From CASQEL01 sp036655975 (GTDB taxonomy: Bacteria; Desulfobacterota; Desulfovibrionia; Desulfovibrionales; Desulfovibrionaceae), in NCBI GenBank assembly GCA_036655975.1, contig JAVVPD010000009.1, forward strand, positions 1 to 40,025: a stretch of DNA of 40,025 bases. Direction: 5' to 3'. A program made the position numbers and the translations under genes. Shown here piece by piece: positions 7,754-15,817 of this stretch (its first letter is position 1; every line of letters starts with the position of its first letter). The notes beneath the pieces are model-generated. The model had not been told where the DNA came from. It made no database searches and saw nothing but the letters and a program-made list of their open reading frames with translations.

Positions 7754-8824
7754 GTGCGTACTGGTATTTTTATTCCCCCTCTGCCCCGTTTAACAGGGGG
7801 CATGACTGTCCTCATGCGGGTAGCCGAACATCTACACGCCCAAGGGCAAAAAGTTTTTCTGGTACTGCGTGAGGCCAGCCCCGCCCTGCATGCGGCCCTG
7901 CCTCCACATATTCCCTGTGTGTTGTGGAACACCTTTTCACTGTGCGCTGAAGATTGCTGGCTCACGCCTGAAGGCTGGCCCCATGCCCTGCTGTTGGGCT
8001 TACAGGCCAAGGCCCGCTGCGTGATCTATGTACAAAACTGGGCCTATTTTTTATCAAATCTGCCCGAAAATACCTTTTGGGATCAATTAGCCCTCCGCTG
8101 TATCGCCGTGTCTGACCCCGTGAGCCACTTTATTCACTACGCAAGCGGCCTGGATGCCCCTGTCCTGCGCCCCGCCGTTGACCCCGCCCTGTTTCACCCT
8201 TCCGCATCCCTTGACCCCACAGGAGGGGCCGCGCCCCTTCAAGGGCCTATACGCATCGCCTATATGCCGCGTAAAAATAGCGCGCTGGCCCGCCAGATTC
8301 GTGAATGCTTCAGCGCGCGCCAGCACCACAGCACACGTTTTTTGCCCCCCCTCAACGTGGAATGGCACGAAATTCACCATAAATCCCCGTGCGAAGTAGC
8401 GGAAATACTGCGTAACAGCCATATTTTTTTGGCTACCGGCTTCCCCGAGGGTTGCCCCTTGCCGCCGCTGGAAGCCCTTGCCTCCGGCTGCATTGTGGTC
8501 GGCTTTGCCGGACTGGGCGGCTGGGACTACATGCGTCAGGTCACGCTTCCCCGCCCTGACACTTGGGATTTTCCGCTTGCGCCCGCAAGTGCCTACACCG
8601 CCCCCCTGCCCCTGCGCCCCGTTCCGTGGTCGGGCAACGGCTTGTATGTAGCCGATGCCGATGTGCTCGGCGCGGCTCACGCGCTGGAAGAGGCCTGCCA
8701 ACTTCTGCGCTGCGGTGGTTTAGCACTGCACGCCCTACGCCAAGCCGCCGCCCAAACAGCCGCTGCCTATAGCCCCCAACAGCAGGCCGCCAGCATTGCT
8801 GAACTCTGGCATCATTGGATATAA
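7754..8824 (+). CDS. Glycosyltransferase, GT4-like
   Basis: A 356-residue protein that looks like a GT-B fold glycosyltransferase of family 4. The N-terminal half opens with GIFIPPLPRLTGGMTVLMRVAEHL, the loop that contacts the acceptor in this family. The C-terminal half has the donor-binding signature FLATGFPEGCPLPPLEALA with the conserved glutamates, followed by ASGCIVVGFAGLGG. It would transfer a sugar from a nucleotide donor during surface glycan synthesis; donor and acceptor are not readable. The start is GTG with AGGAG five bases ahead. tatD follows after 16 bases, so the two are probably one transcript. No sign peptide or membrane segment is seen. Confidence 0.85.
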   Translation: MRTGIFIPPLPRLTGGMTVLMRVAEHLHAQGQKVFLVLREASPALHAALPPHIPCVLWNTFSLCAEDCWLTPEGWPHALLLGLQAKARCVIYVQNWAYFLSNLPENTFWDQLALRCIAVSDPVSHFIHYASGLDAPVLRPAVDPALFHPSASLDPTGGAAPLQGPIRIAYMPRKNSALARQIRECFSARQHHSTRFLPPLNVEWHEIHHKSPCEVAEILRNSHIFLATGFPEGCPLPPLEALASGCIVVGFAGLGGWDYMRQVTLPRPDTWDFPLAPASAYTAPLPLRPVPWSGNGLYVADADVLGAAHALEEACQLLRCGGLALHALRQAAAQTAAAYSPQQQAASIAELWHHWI

Positions 8825-8840
8825 AAACCCGAAGGCCCCC

Positions 8841-9677
8841 ATGTCGAAAAAAAAATCTTCTGCCCCCAAAACCTCCCCTCTAGACCTGGCTTTGCCCCTG
8901 TGCGGCGTGGACACCCACGCCCACCTCGACCTTGAACATTTTGGCGAGAACCTTGAGGCTGTCCTGAGTTTGGCCCGCCAGTCAGGGATTTCACAGATAG
9001 GCAATGTCTTTCTGGGCTCAAAAAGTTATCAAGACAACGCCCCCCTGTTCGCGCAACATCCTGAAGTCTTCTTTATCCTCGGTGTACACCCCTGTGATGC
9101 CCACCAATGCAAAGCCCAAGAACTTGACGCTCTTGCCCAAGCCTTTCGGTCCGACGAACGCCTCTGCGCGGTGGGGGAAATTGGCCTTGACTATTTCTGG
9201 CACGACTGCCCCCCCGAAGTGCAAAAAGCCGCCTTCAGCGCCCAGCTCACGCTGGCCCGTGCGGTGGAGCGCCCCGTGGTTATCCATTCCCGTGACGCCC
9301 ACGACGACACGCTCGCCCTCCTCGAAGCCCACGGCTTTATCGGCTATCCGCTCATCTGGCACTGCTTTGGCGGTGATACGGCCCTTGCCCACCGGATCAT
9401 TAACAATGGTTGGCATATTTCCATCCCCGGCCCCGTCACCTACCCTGCCAATGCGGCCTTGCGCGAGGCCGTCAAGAGTATTCCTCTCGACCGTCTACTG
9501 GTCGAAACCGATTGTCCCTATCTGGCCCCGGCCGAGTGGCGCGGTCAACGCAACCAACCCGCCTTTGCCGTGTTCACAGCCGCCTGCATAGCCAAGCAAC
9601 GAGGCCTAGACCCCGCCGAACTGTGGGAAATATGCGGCAACAATGCCCGTAAATTTTTTGGAATTGGAGAAGACTAG
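8841..9677 (+). CDS. TatD-family metal-dependent hydrolase
   Basis: A 278-residue TIM-barrel hydrolase. The metal-binding motif THAHLD (H26, H28), the bridging glutamate in GEIGLDYFW, the histidine in VVIHSRDAHDD, the histidine in IWHCFGG and the aspartate in ETDCPYLAP are all present and in order. TatD proteins are cytoplasmic 3'-5' DNases or deoxyribonucleases with roles in DNA repair. I chose ATG 841 bases past 8000 (8841), where GAAGG precedes it, over a TTG at 8796 that would overlap the upstream gene. The fourth to sixth codons are a run of nine A, a possible slippage site. Its TAG stop is also the beginning of a dispersed palindromic repeat. Confidence 0.93.
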   Translation: MSKKKSSAPKTSPLDLALPLCGVDTHAHLDLEHFGENLEAVLSLARQSGISQIGNVFLGSKSYQDNAPLFAQHPEVFFILGVHPCDAHQCKAQELDALAQAFRSDERLCAVGEIGLDYFWHDCPPEVQKAAFSAQLTLARAVERPVVIHSRDAHDDTLALLEAHGFIGYPLIWHCFGGDTALAHRIINNGWHISIPGPVTYPANAALREAVKSIPLDRLLVETDCPYLAPAEWRGQRNQPAFAVFTAACIAKQRGLDPAELWEICGNNARKFFGIGED

Positions 9678-9713
9678 CGCATTTTGCTATTGAAAATAGC
9701 TCAATGCTTTAAA
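9675..9713. repeat. Dispersed palindromic repeat, copy A
   Basis: The core GCTATTGAAAATAGC (6-bp arms, 3-base loop) is flanked by imperfect outer arms GCATT/AATGC. It fills the 41-base gap between convergent tatD and ung and shares its core with copies at 35886, 37984 and 38105. The first three bases are the tatD stop codon TAG. It may act as a two-way terminator. Confidence 0.7.
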
Positions 9714-9718
9714 AGGTG

Positions 9719-10402
9719 TTACCACACAATTTCAGCCCGCCCGCTCGCGCGTAACCACGCATTCACCGCCGAAAAATGCCCGCACCCGTGAAAACCACGG
9801 CACGCGGACAGTGGCGAAGGGTGTGCGGCGCACAGCACAAGGTGAGGATTGCCTGAACGCGCGGCGGTGAACAGGGGCAAAAATTCTTTGGCGGCATTGC
9901 CCCATAACAGTGCTGCAAGCGGTTCGGGACGGGCGGCTAAGGCCGTAAGCACCGCACGGGTGAGCTCCTGCCAGCCAAGCTTGGCGTGGGAATGGGCTTT
10001 GCCGTCTTCCACACTCAGCACGGTATTGAGCAACAACACCCCTTGCTCGGCCCAGCGGCTCAGGTCAGAAGACGGGGGGAAAGGGGCACCCGTATCCCGC
10101 GCCACCTCTTTACAAATATTGCGTAAAGAGGGCGGCGGGGGCGTACCTGCGGGCACAGAAAAAGCCAGACCGTGGGCCTGACCTTTACCGTGATAGGGGT
10201 CTTGCCCCAAAATCAATACGCGCACATCGTTCCACGCGGTGCAGGCAAAAGCCCGCAGCAAGTCCTCTTGCGCGGGATAAATCACCCGACCGCTCCGGCG
10301 TAAACCCGCCACCCGCTCCAGCAAGGGCCTGTGCTGGCCTGTCGCGAAAAATTCGACCTGCGAGGTCCAGCCCTGAGCGCGCAAAAAAGGCAGTGTCGGC
10401 AT
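9719..10402 (-). CDS. ung: Uracil-DNA glycosylase, family 1
   Basis: A 227-residue base-excision repair enzyme that removes uracil from DNA. The family 1 motifs are intact: the water-activating loop GQDPYHGKGQAHGLAFS (D68), the Pro-rich loop PPPPSLRNI, the segment LLLNTVLSVEDGKAHSH and the minor-groove loop AHPSPLSACRGF with its histidine. Length and motif order are those of ordinary Ung. It begins 7 bases after the RNase J stop and probably shares its transcript. Confidence 0.96.
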   Translation of the reverse strand: MPTLPFLRAQGWTSQVEFFATGQHRPLLERVAGLRRSGRVIYPAQEDLLRAFACTAWNDVRVLILGQDPYHGKGQAHGLAFSVPAGTPPPPSLRNICKEVARDTGAPFPPSSDLSRWAEQGVLLLNTVLSVEDGKAHSHAKLGWQELTRAVLTALAARPEPLAALLWGNAAKEFLPLFTAARSGNPHLVLCAAHPSPLSACRGFHGCGHFSAVNAWLRASGRAEIVW

Positions 10403-10409
10403 AACAGGC

Positions 10410-12068
10410 TTAAATCACTGTCACCACAGGCATAATTACAGGATCGCGGTCCAGCACTCTACGGAAAAAGCGGCGCAGGGAAGAACGTATGCCGTCTTCA
10501 AGGCGCCCCACCTGCCCTTTGCGATAGTCCTCAATATGATCCAGCACCAAGCATTTGGCATCTTCAAGCACATGGGCATAGCGCTGTTCAAACACAAAGC
10601 CTTTAGAAATCATTTGCGGCCCGTGCAAAACATTGCCGCTCTGCCCGTCAATGACCAGCACCACAATAACCATACCTTCACCGCCAAGGATATGGCGTTC
10701 TTTAAGTACGGCCTGCCCCACATCGCCCACACCCTTACCGTCCACCAAGGTGAATTCCACCGCAATGGGCTTTTCACGGCGCACCCCGTCAGGAAGGAGC
10801 GTCAGGGGATACCCGTCCTCAAGAATGATGGAGCACTCCGGCTGCACCCCGCACTGCCGCGCCAAACGGGAATGCTTGACCAAGTGGCGGTATTCCCCAT
10901 GAATGGGCACAAAATATTCGGGCCGCACGGCGTCGAACATGGCTTTAAGCTCTTCGCGGTGCGCGTGACCGGAGGCGTGGATAGCCCGGACGTTTTCATA
11001 AAAAACTTCCGCCCCCAGACGATACATATCGTTAATCATCCGCGAGATAGCGCGGGCATTGCCGGGAATCATGCGTGAAGACATAATAACGGTATCGCCG
11101 GGCTGCACTGCCAATTGGCGATGTTCGCCCAGAGCCATGCGCGCCAACGCGGACAAAGGTTCACCCTGCGCGCCCGTGACCAGTAGGACAATATTTTCTG
11201 GGGCTAAATCGGGCACCCCGTTAAAGGCGTTATGAAAGGCGGGAGGCAGGCGAAGAAAACCCAAGTCTCGGGCTTTTTCAATATTATTCGCCAAGGATTT
11301 CCCGCTGATAACCACAGTTTTGCCCATTTCACGGGCCAGATCAAAAACTTCTTGAATGCGGTGAATATGGCTGGAGAACAGGGTAATAATAATGCGGCCT
11401 TCCGCCCCCGCAAAGACGTGGCGCAGGGCTTCCTTGACCTCTTTTTCGGGCAGGGAAAAACCGTTCCGCTCCACATTGGTAGAGTCAGAAAGCAGCAGGC
11501 GCACCCCCTCATGGCCCGCGAAATTTTCAAACAGGCTCATATCCGTCCCCGTGCCTTCCAGCGGATCGGGATCAATCTTAAAATCTCCGGTGTGAACAAT
11601 GCGCCCCACGGGAGTTTCAACACCCAGCGCATGCCCTTCGGGGATGGAGTGGCATACGGGGAAAAAGTTGAAGGTCATATCGCCCAAGGTGACGGGCGTA
11701 TTTTTATCCACAGGAACCAGATTAACCCAGTCAAGCAGGCCGCGCTCGCGCAATTTGTGTTCCACAAAAGCCAGCGTCAACCGCGAAGCAAAAATACGCA
11801 CCCCTTTGACCAGCGGCACCAGCCACGGCAAAGCGCCGATATGGTCTTCGTGACCGTGGGTAATCACAATGCCCAACAGGCGGTCGCGGATACTGGAGAC
11901 CGTCTCAAAATGGGGAATAACAACGTCGATGCCAAGGTGGGAATCATCGGGAAACATCAGGCCGCAATCGACCATCACGACACCCTGCGGGCTTTCCCAT
12001 AATTGACAGTTAGCACCAATTTCACCAAGTCCGCCCAGAGGCGTAATCGTCACAAAAGAATCATTCAT
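10410..12068 (-). CDS. rnj: Ribonuclease J (metallo-beta-lactamase / beta-CASP)
   Basis: A 552-residue RNase J, the normal length. The N-terminus has the typical PLGGLGEIGANC and the zinc motif HGHEDHIGALPW (H71, H73, D75, H76). Later come HTGDFKIDP, SDSTNVERNG (beta-CASP start), ASGHAHREELK and FVPIHGEYRHL, which complete the active site. RNase J has endo- and 5'-3' exonuclease activity and acts in mRNA decay and rRNA maturation. It lies 15 bases after a TolC-like gene and 7 before ung, so the three form one minus-strand unit without an obvious functional link. Confidence 0.96.
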   Translation of the reverse strand: MNDSFVTITPLGGLGEIGANCQLWESPQGVVMVDCGLMFPDDSHLGIDVVIPHFETVSSIRDRLLGIVITHGHEDHIGALPWLVPLVKGVRIFASRLTLAFVEHKLRERGLLDWVNLVPVDKNTPVTLGDMTFNFFPVCHSIPEGHALGVETPVGRIVHTGDFKIDPDPLEGTGTDMSLFENFAGHEGVRLLLSDSTNVERNGFSLPEKEVKEALRHVFAGAEGRIIITLFSSHIHRIQEVFDLAREMGKTVVISGKSLANNIEKARDLGFLRLPPAFHNAFNGVPDLAPENIVLLVTGAQGEPLSALARMALGEHRQLAVQPGDTVIMSSRMIPGNARAISRMINDMYRLGAEVFYENVRAIHASGHAHREELKAMFDAVRPEYFVPIHGEYRHLVKHSRLARQCGVQPECSIILEDGYPLTLLPDGVRREKPIAVEFTLVDGKGVGDVGQAVLKERHILGGEGMVIVVLVIDGQSGNVLHGPQMISKGFVFEQRYAHVLEDAKCLVLDHIEDYRKGQVGRLEDGIRSSLRRFFRRVLDRDPVIMPVVTVI

Positions 12069-12083
12069 GTAGTAGCAATATTC

Positions 12084-13403
12084 CTAGTTGAAAGCCATAA
12101 GATCAGGATGCATTTCGCCCATAGCCACATATAGCCGAGACAGGGCGGTTAAATAGTCGGCACGCGCGCCGGTGAGGGCGGCTTCCGCAGCGGTGAGCTT
12201 GGACGAAGCGTCCAATACATCAAAGTTGGTGCCCACCTGCGCCTGATAGCGCGCCAAGGCCACATTATAGGCTTCCGTTGCTTGTTCAAGACCTTTTTGG
12301 GCCACATTTATCCGCTTTTCCGCTTCATGCACGGCCAAAAGCTTGGATTTAACATCATAGCCAACTTCAAGTTTAAGGTTGGCTTCCTCATACCGTACAC
12401 GGGTCACAATAAAACCCGCCTGTTGATCCGCGTAATAGGTTTTACCCCATTCAAACACGTTCCACGTGGCCTGCGCGCCCACTTCCCAGCGGGTTCCGCG
12501 CGAGCCATAGTCGCCCGCGCGCTGCAAATCCGGTGTGTTCCCCGTTTGCGAAATATTGTAATACGCCTCAACTTGTGGGTAATACCCGCTTTGGACGATT
12601 TTTTGATCCTTGCCCGCAATGTCTACCGCACGGGCCGCCATATAAAGGTCGGGCCGCTGCACATAGGCCGCTTCCAGACAGGCTTCCAAATGGCGTTTAA
12701 ACGGCACCTGACGCAATTCCCCCACATAGTGGGGGTTGGCGGTGGCAGACAAACCCAACAGAGTATTTAATAAGGCTTGCACGGTATCGCGACGGTTTTC
12801 CGCCTGAATAAACAGGTTTTCCGCCCGCGAAACGTCCACTTCAGCCTGCAAAACGTCCAGACGGGGGCGCAAACCCACGGCATAAAAAGCCTGAGTAATG
12901 GCAAGCTGCGCGCGCAGGCGCTTTAACGCATCCCCTTCGCTCCGCACCGTTTCCACCGCGCGCAGATAATCCAAAAAGCCCGTCTGCACATTTTCCACCA
13001 TGCTGAGTTCCGTGGAGCGCAAGGCAGCCTTTTGCCTATCGGCTTCCAAAGCGGAACGCTGGTAGGTGGACAACAGATTAAAACCCGTAAACACGGGTTG
13101 GGTAATGTCTATATTCCACGTATACGTACCGTATTCCGGCGGTTTGACGCTGGTTTTTGGGCTGAGTTCCTGACGCACACTGCTGACACCGTAGGAAGTG
13201 CCAAGGCGCGGCCCAAAGGAAGCCCGCGCAGATTTACGCCCTTGCTCGGCAGCACGCTGGCTTGCCGTGGCGGCCCCCACCGTGGGATTATCCTTCAGCC
13301 CGCGCTGCACAGCCTCGGCCATAGAAACACTCAATAGCCCGAGCACCCTCCACGCGGCGGAGGCAGTCAACCCCAGTACAGGAATACTTTTACACATTCT
13401 CAT
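12084..13403 (-). CDS. TolC-family outer membrane efflux/secretion protein
   Basis: A 439-residue TolC-like protein. It has two similar halves of long helices with the family features: MAEAVQRGLKDNPTVGAA at the start, LLGLSATANPHYVG near the middle, WEVGAQATWNVFEWGKTY in the second half, and VALARYQAQVGTNFDVLDASSKLTAAEAAL near the end. TolC trimers form an outer-membrane channel for type I secretion or drug efflux. The N-terminus is odd: after a short hydrophobic stretch (residues 7-16) there is no clean cleavage site before the first domain. The start at 13403 also lacks a clear Shine-Dalgarno sequence. No partner pump is adjacent; the Tol-Pal operon is divergent from it. Confidence 0.88.
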   Translation of the reverse strand: MRMCKSIPVLGLTASAAWRVLGLLSVSMAEAVQRGLKDNPTVGAATASQRAAEQGRKSARASFGPRLGTSYGVSSVRQELSPKTSVKPPEYGTYTWNIDITQPVFTGFNLLSTYQRSALEADRQKAALRSTELSMVENVQTGFLDYLRAVETVRSEGDALKRLRAQLAITQAFYAVGLRPRLDVLQAEVDVSRAENLFIQAENRRDTVQALLNTLLGLSATANPHYVGELRQVPFKRHLEACLEAAYVQRPDLYMAARAVDIAGKDQKIVQSGYYPQVEAYYNISQTGNTPDLQRAGDYGSRGTRWEVGAQATWNVFEWGKTYYADQQAGFIVTRVRYEEANLKLEVGYDVKSKLLAVHEAEKRINVAQKGLEQATEAYNVALARYQAQVGTNFDVLDASSKLTAAEAALTGARADYLTALSRLYVAMGEMHPDLMAFN

Positions 13404-13477
13404 GGCTATTTACTAACACCACAAGCGGCCCATTGGCAACGGCTTGTCTCGCTCTTTTTTCCCTTATTTTACGCCCA

Positions 13478-13507
13478 TTGACCCTACACTGGCCTGAATC
13501 CTAAAAT
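13478..13507 (+). promoter_or_regulatory. Likely sigma-70 promoter of the tol operon
   Basis: TTGACC (13478-13483) and TAAAAT (13502-13507) are separated by 18 bases, within the 237-base gap between the divergent TolC-like gene and tolQ. This would start transcription about 125 bases before the tolQ ATG. The rest of the gap is AT-rich with no further clear feature. Confidence 0.5.
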
Positions 13508-13640
13508 TAGTATAAAAAAAATCTTGAAAATTTCTTGGGATCGTAGCATGCTGCCCGCACATCATTTCTTATTGTAGGAAATTTGCACGGGACAACCGTG
13601 TCCCCGTGGCTTGAAAGTACTTACATGGCGGGAGAAACCC

Positions 13641-14339
13641 ATGGAATTCAGTTTTTTTTCAATGATCGCACAGGCAAGCCTGATTGCTAAGCTTGTTTTG
13701 TGTCTTCTTGTGCTTATGTCCGTCGGCTCTTGGGCCATGATGATCCAAAAATGGTTCACTCTCAGTTCTGCGGCCCGCAAGTCACAAGAAGGGCAGAGCC
13801 GCTTTGAGCGCGCCCGTGACCTGCGCGAGGCTGTACAGTCCCTCGGCTCCGATCCCGCATCGCCTTTGTATTATATCGCGCATCAGGGTGTGCTGGAATT
13901 TAACCGTTCCAAGGAACTGGGCAATGCCAGCGATGTGGTGGTAGACAATGTGCGCCGCTCCTTGCGGCAGGGCGTGGGTACCGAATTGGGGCGCTTGCAG
14001 CATTCCTTATCCCTGCTGGCAACCACGGCAAATACCGCCCCCTTTATCGGTTTGTTCGGCACCGTGTGGGGGATTATGAACTCTTTCCACTCCATCGGCA
14101 TGCTCAAGTCCGCCTCGCTGGCGACAGTGGCCCCCGGTATTTCGGAAGCTTTGGTGGCAACGGCTATTGGTCTGGCTGTCGCCGTGCCGGCCACGGTGGG
14201 TTACAACATCTTTTTGGGACGATTGTCCGAAATTGACACCCAATTAGTGAATTTTGCCGGCATCTTCCTCAATCGAGTTCAACGAGAACTCAATGCCCAC
14301 CGCCCCGTACAGCGCCTCGGCAACACGGAAGTAGCCTAG
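13641..14339 (+). CDS. tolQ: TolQ/ExbB proton channel subunit
   Basis: A 232-residue inner-membrane protein of the MotA/TolQ/ExbB family. It has one N-terminal transmembrane helix (about residues 12-30) and two C-terminal ones (about 130-155 and 165-190), with the channel segments TANTAPFIGLFGTVWGIMNSFHSIG and PGISEALVATAIGLAVAVPATVGYN. With TolR it uses the proton gradient to drive TolA. I start at ATG 13641, with GGGAGA ahead, rather than the in-frame start at 13611. It opens the tolQRA operon and lies two bases before tolR. ExbB is the alternative, but tolB and pal downstream favour TolQ. Confidence 0.93.
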   Translation: MEFSFFSMIAQASLIAKLVLCLLVLMSVGSWAMMIQKWFTLSSAARKSQEGQSRFERARDLREAVQSLGSDPASPLYYIAHQGVLEFNRSKELGNASDVVVDNVRRSLRQGVGTELGRLQHSLSLLATTANTAPFIGLFGTVWGIMNSFHSIGMLKSASLATVAPGISEALVATAIGLAVAVPATVGYNIFLGRLSEIDTQLVNFAGIFLNRVQRELNAHRPVQRLGNTEVA

Positions 14340-14341
14340 CC

Positions 14342-14782
14342 ATGGGCGCGAGTATGAATAAACAGGGCGGTTTCGTTTCTGAAATCAACGTCACCCCCTT
14401 TGTAGATGTCATGCTGGTCTTGCTGATCATCTTCATGGTGGCAACCCCCATGATGTCGGAAGGCTTGGAAGTAGACCTGCCCCAGACCCGTCAGGTAGAA
14501 GTGCTGCCCACGGAAGTGGATCATCTTGTGCTCACCGTACGCAAAGACGGTTCCATGTTTTTGGACGAATACCGCGTGGAACGCGAAGAGCTGGAAGGCC
14601 ACCTGCAACGCCTCGTTAAAGAAAAGAACAAGAGTCTCTTCCTGCAGGCTGACAAGGAAGTACCCTACGGTATCGTGGTGGATGTAATGGGCCGGATCAA
14701 GGCCGTGGGCATTGAAAAACTTGGTGTTGTCGCCCTCAAGGAAGACCTCGCCCCCGCGCCCTCTGCGCCGCGCAAACGGTAG
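14342..14782 (+). CDS. tolR: TolR/ExbD proton channel subunit
   Basis: A 146-residue protein with a single N-terminal transmembrane helix. The essential aspartate is D22 in VTPFVDVMLVLLIIFMV, followed by a periplasmic domain with the LPQT segment and the strand pattern DHLVLTVRKDGSMFLDE. It works with TolQ to energise TolA. It starts two bases after tolQ; an ATG four codons further in is an equally possible start. The end is Pro/Ala-rich (APAPSAPRKR). tolA follows after nine bases. Confidence 0.93.
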   Translation: MGASMNKQGGFVSEINVTPFVDVMLVLLIIFMVATPMMSEGLEVDLPQTRQVEVLPTEVDHLVLTVRKDGSMFLDEYRVEREELEGHLQRLVKEKNKSLFLQADKEVPYGIVVDVMGRIKAVGIEKLGVVALKEDLAPAPSAPRKR

Positions 14783-14791
14783 GAAAAATTC

Positions 14792-15784
14792 ATGCGTCTG
14801 GCTTCCTATGTGCTTTCAATTACCCTACATGTGGGGCTTATCTTGGCCATTTTATTCTGGCCAGGGCCCCCACCCATCAAACTGAATCCCCAAGCTGTGC
14901 AAATCAGCTTGGTGGATGGCGCTATGGGCGGCAATCGTGCGCCTTCTCCCGTGCTCGGCCCTCAGGGAACAAAGGGGGAAAAAATCGCTCCTTCCATGCC
15001 CGCGCCCCAAAAGGCCGAGGCCGCTCCCCCTGCCCCCACCGCGCAAGAAACCCCCATTGCCCAACCCAAGCAGGACGTACAAAAGCCCCAAACGCAACCC
15101 AAGTCCAAGCCTAAGCCCGAGCCGGAACCCGAACCAGAAAAAGCCACGCCCATCGCGCAAAAAAAGAAGCCGGACGTGAAACCCGAGCCCAAAACTGAAC
15201 CCAAACCTGAAGCCCCCAAACCTAAAAAAGAAGACGCCAAAAAAGCAGAAACCAAGCCCGATGCCAAGAAGGAAGACGCCAAACCCGCACCGAAAAAAGA
15301 AGAGACGAAGAACGCCCAAAAATCGTCCGCCGATGCGGTGAAAGAAGCGCTTGCCAAAGCCAAGGCTGCGTCTTCCCGCGAGGCTTCCCCCCAGCGTGGT
15401 TCCGCTGTTGAGCGCGCCTTGGCCGAAGCCAAACGCAAAGCTGGCGGCGTTGGCGGTGGTGGCGGCGGTGAAGGTGATGGCCCCGGCGGCGGCGGTATCG
15501 GCGATGTATATATCGGGCAAGTCATGATGGCGGTGCGCCCCAATTGGGGCTTTGCCTCGGCCAGCCGTCAAAATCTCACCTGCTCAGTGCGGGTACAGGT
15601 AGACGCACAGGGCAAAGTGCAGCGCGCCGAATTGGAACAGTCTTCCGGCAATTCTCTGTTTGACACCTCGGCGGTGAACGCCGTGAAAAAAACCGGTACA
15701 GAGGGGCAATTCCCTCCCCCTCCAGGCCCGCAATATTACGATTTGATTCTCTCCTTCAACCTCAACGAACTGGCAGGGCGCTAA
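14792..15784 (+). CDS. tolA: TolA-like energy-transducing protein with TonB C-terminal domain
   Basis: A 330-residue protein anchored by one N-terminal helix (residues 5-23). The helix carries the Ser-x3-His motif (S9, H13) that TolA and TonB use to contact TolQ/R. A long Pro/Lys/Glu/Ala-rich periplasmic spacer (about residues 45-215) is followed by a glycine-rich hinge (GGVGGGGGGEGDGPGGGG). The C-terminal TolA/TonB-type domain has RPNWGFAS, VRVQVDAQGKVQRAELEQSSGN and FDTSAVNAVKKTG. It would link the TolQR motor to TolB/Pal and the outer membrane. The low-complexity spacer makes sequence identity uninformative; context and domain order support TolA. Confidence 0.9.
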   Translation: MRLASYVLSITLHVGLILAILFWPGPPPIKLNPQAVQISLVDGAMGGNRAPSPVLGPQGTKGEKIAPSMPAPQKAEAAPPAPTAQETPIAQPKQDVQKPQTQPKSKPKPEPEPEPEKATPIAQKKKPDVKPEPKTEPKPEAPKPKKEDAKKAETKPDAKKEDAKPAPKKEETKNAQKSSADAVKEALAKAKAASSREASPQRGSAVERALAEAKRKAGGVGGGGGGEGDGPGGGGIGDVYIGQVMMAVRPNWGFASASRQNLTCSVRVQVDAQGKVQRAELEQSSGNSLFDTSAVNAVKKTGTEGQFPPPPGPQYYDLILSFNLNELAGR

Positions 15785-15817
15785 ACGCTTTTCCGCCATA
15801 CATAAGGGGACATTTTT

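Noticed and set aside
14852..15571. Long Gly/Phe/Leu-rich frames on the minus strand over tolA
   Set aside because: They come from the biased Pro/Lys/Ala codons of the TolA spacer and have no features of real proteins.
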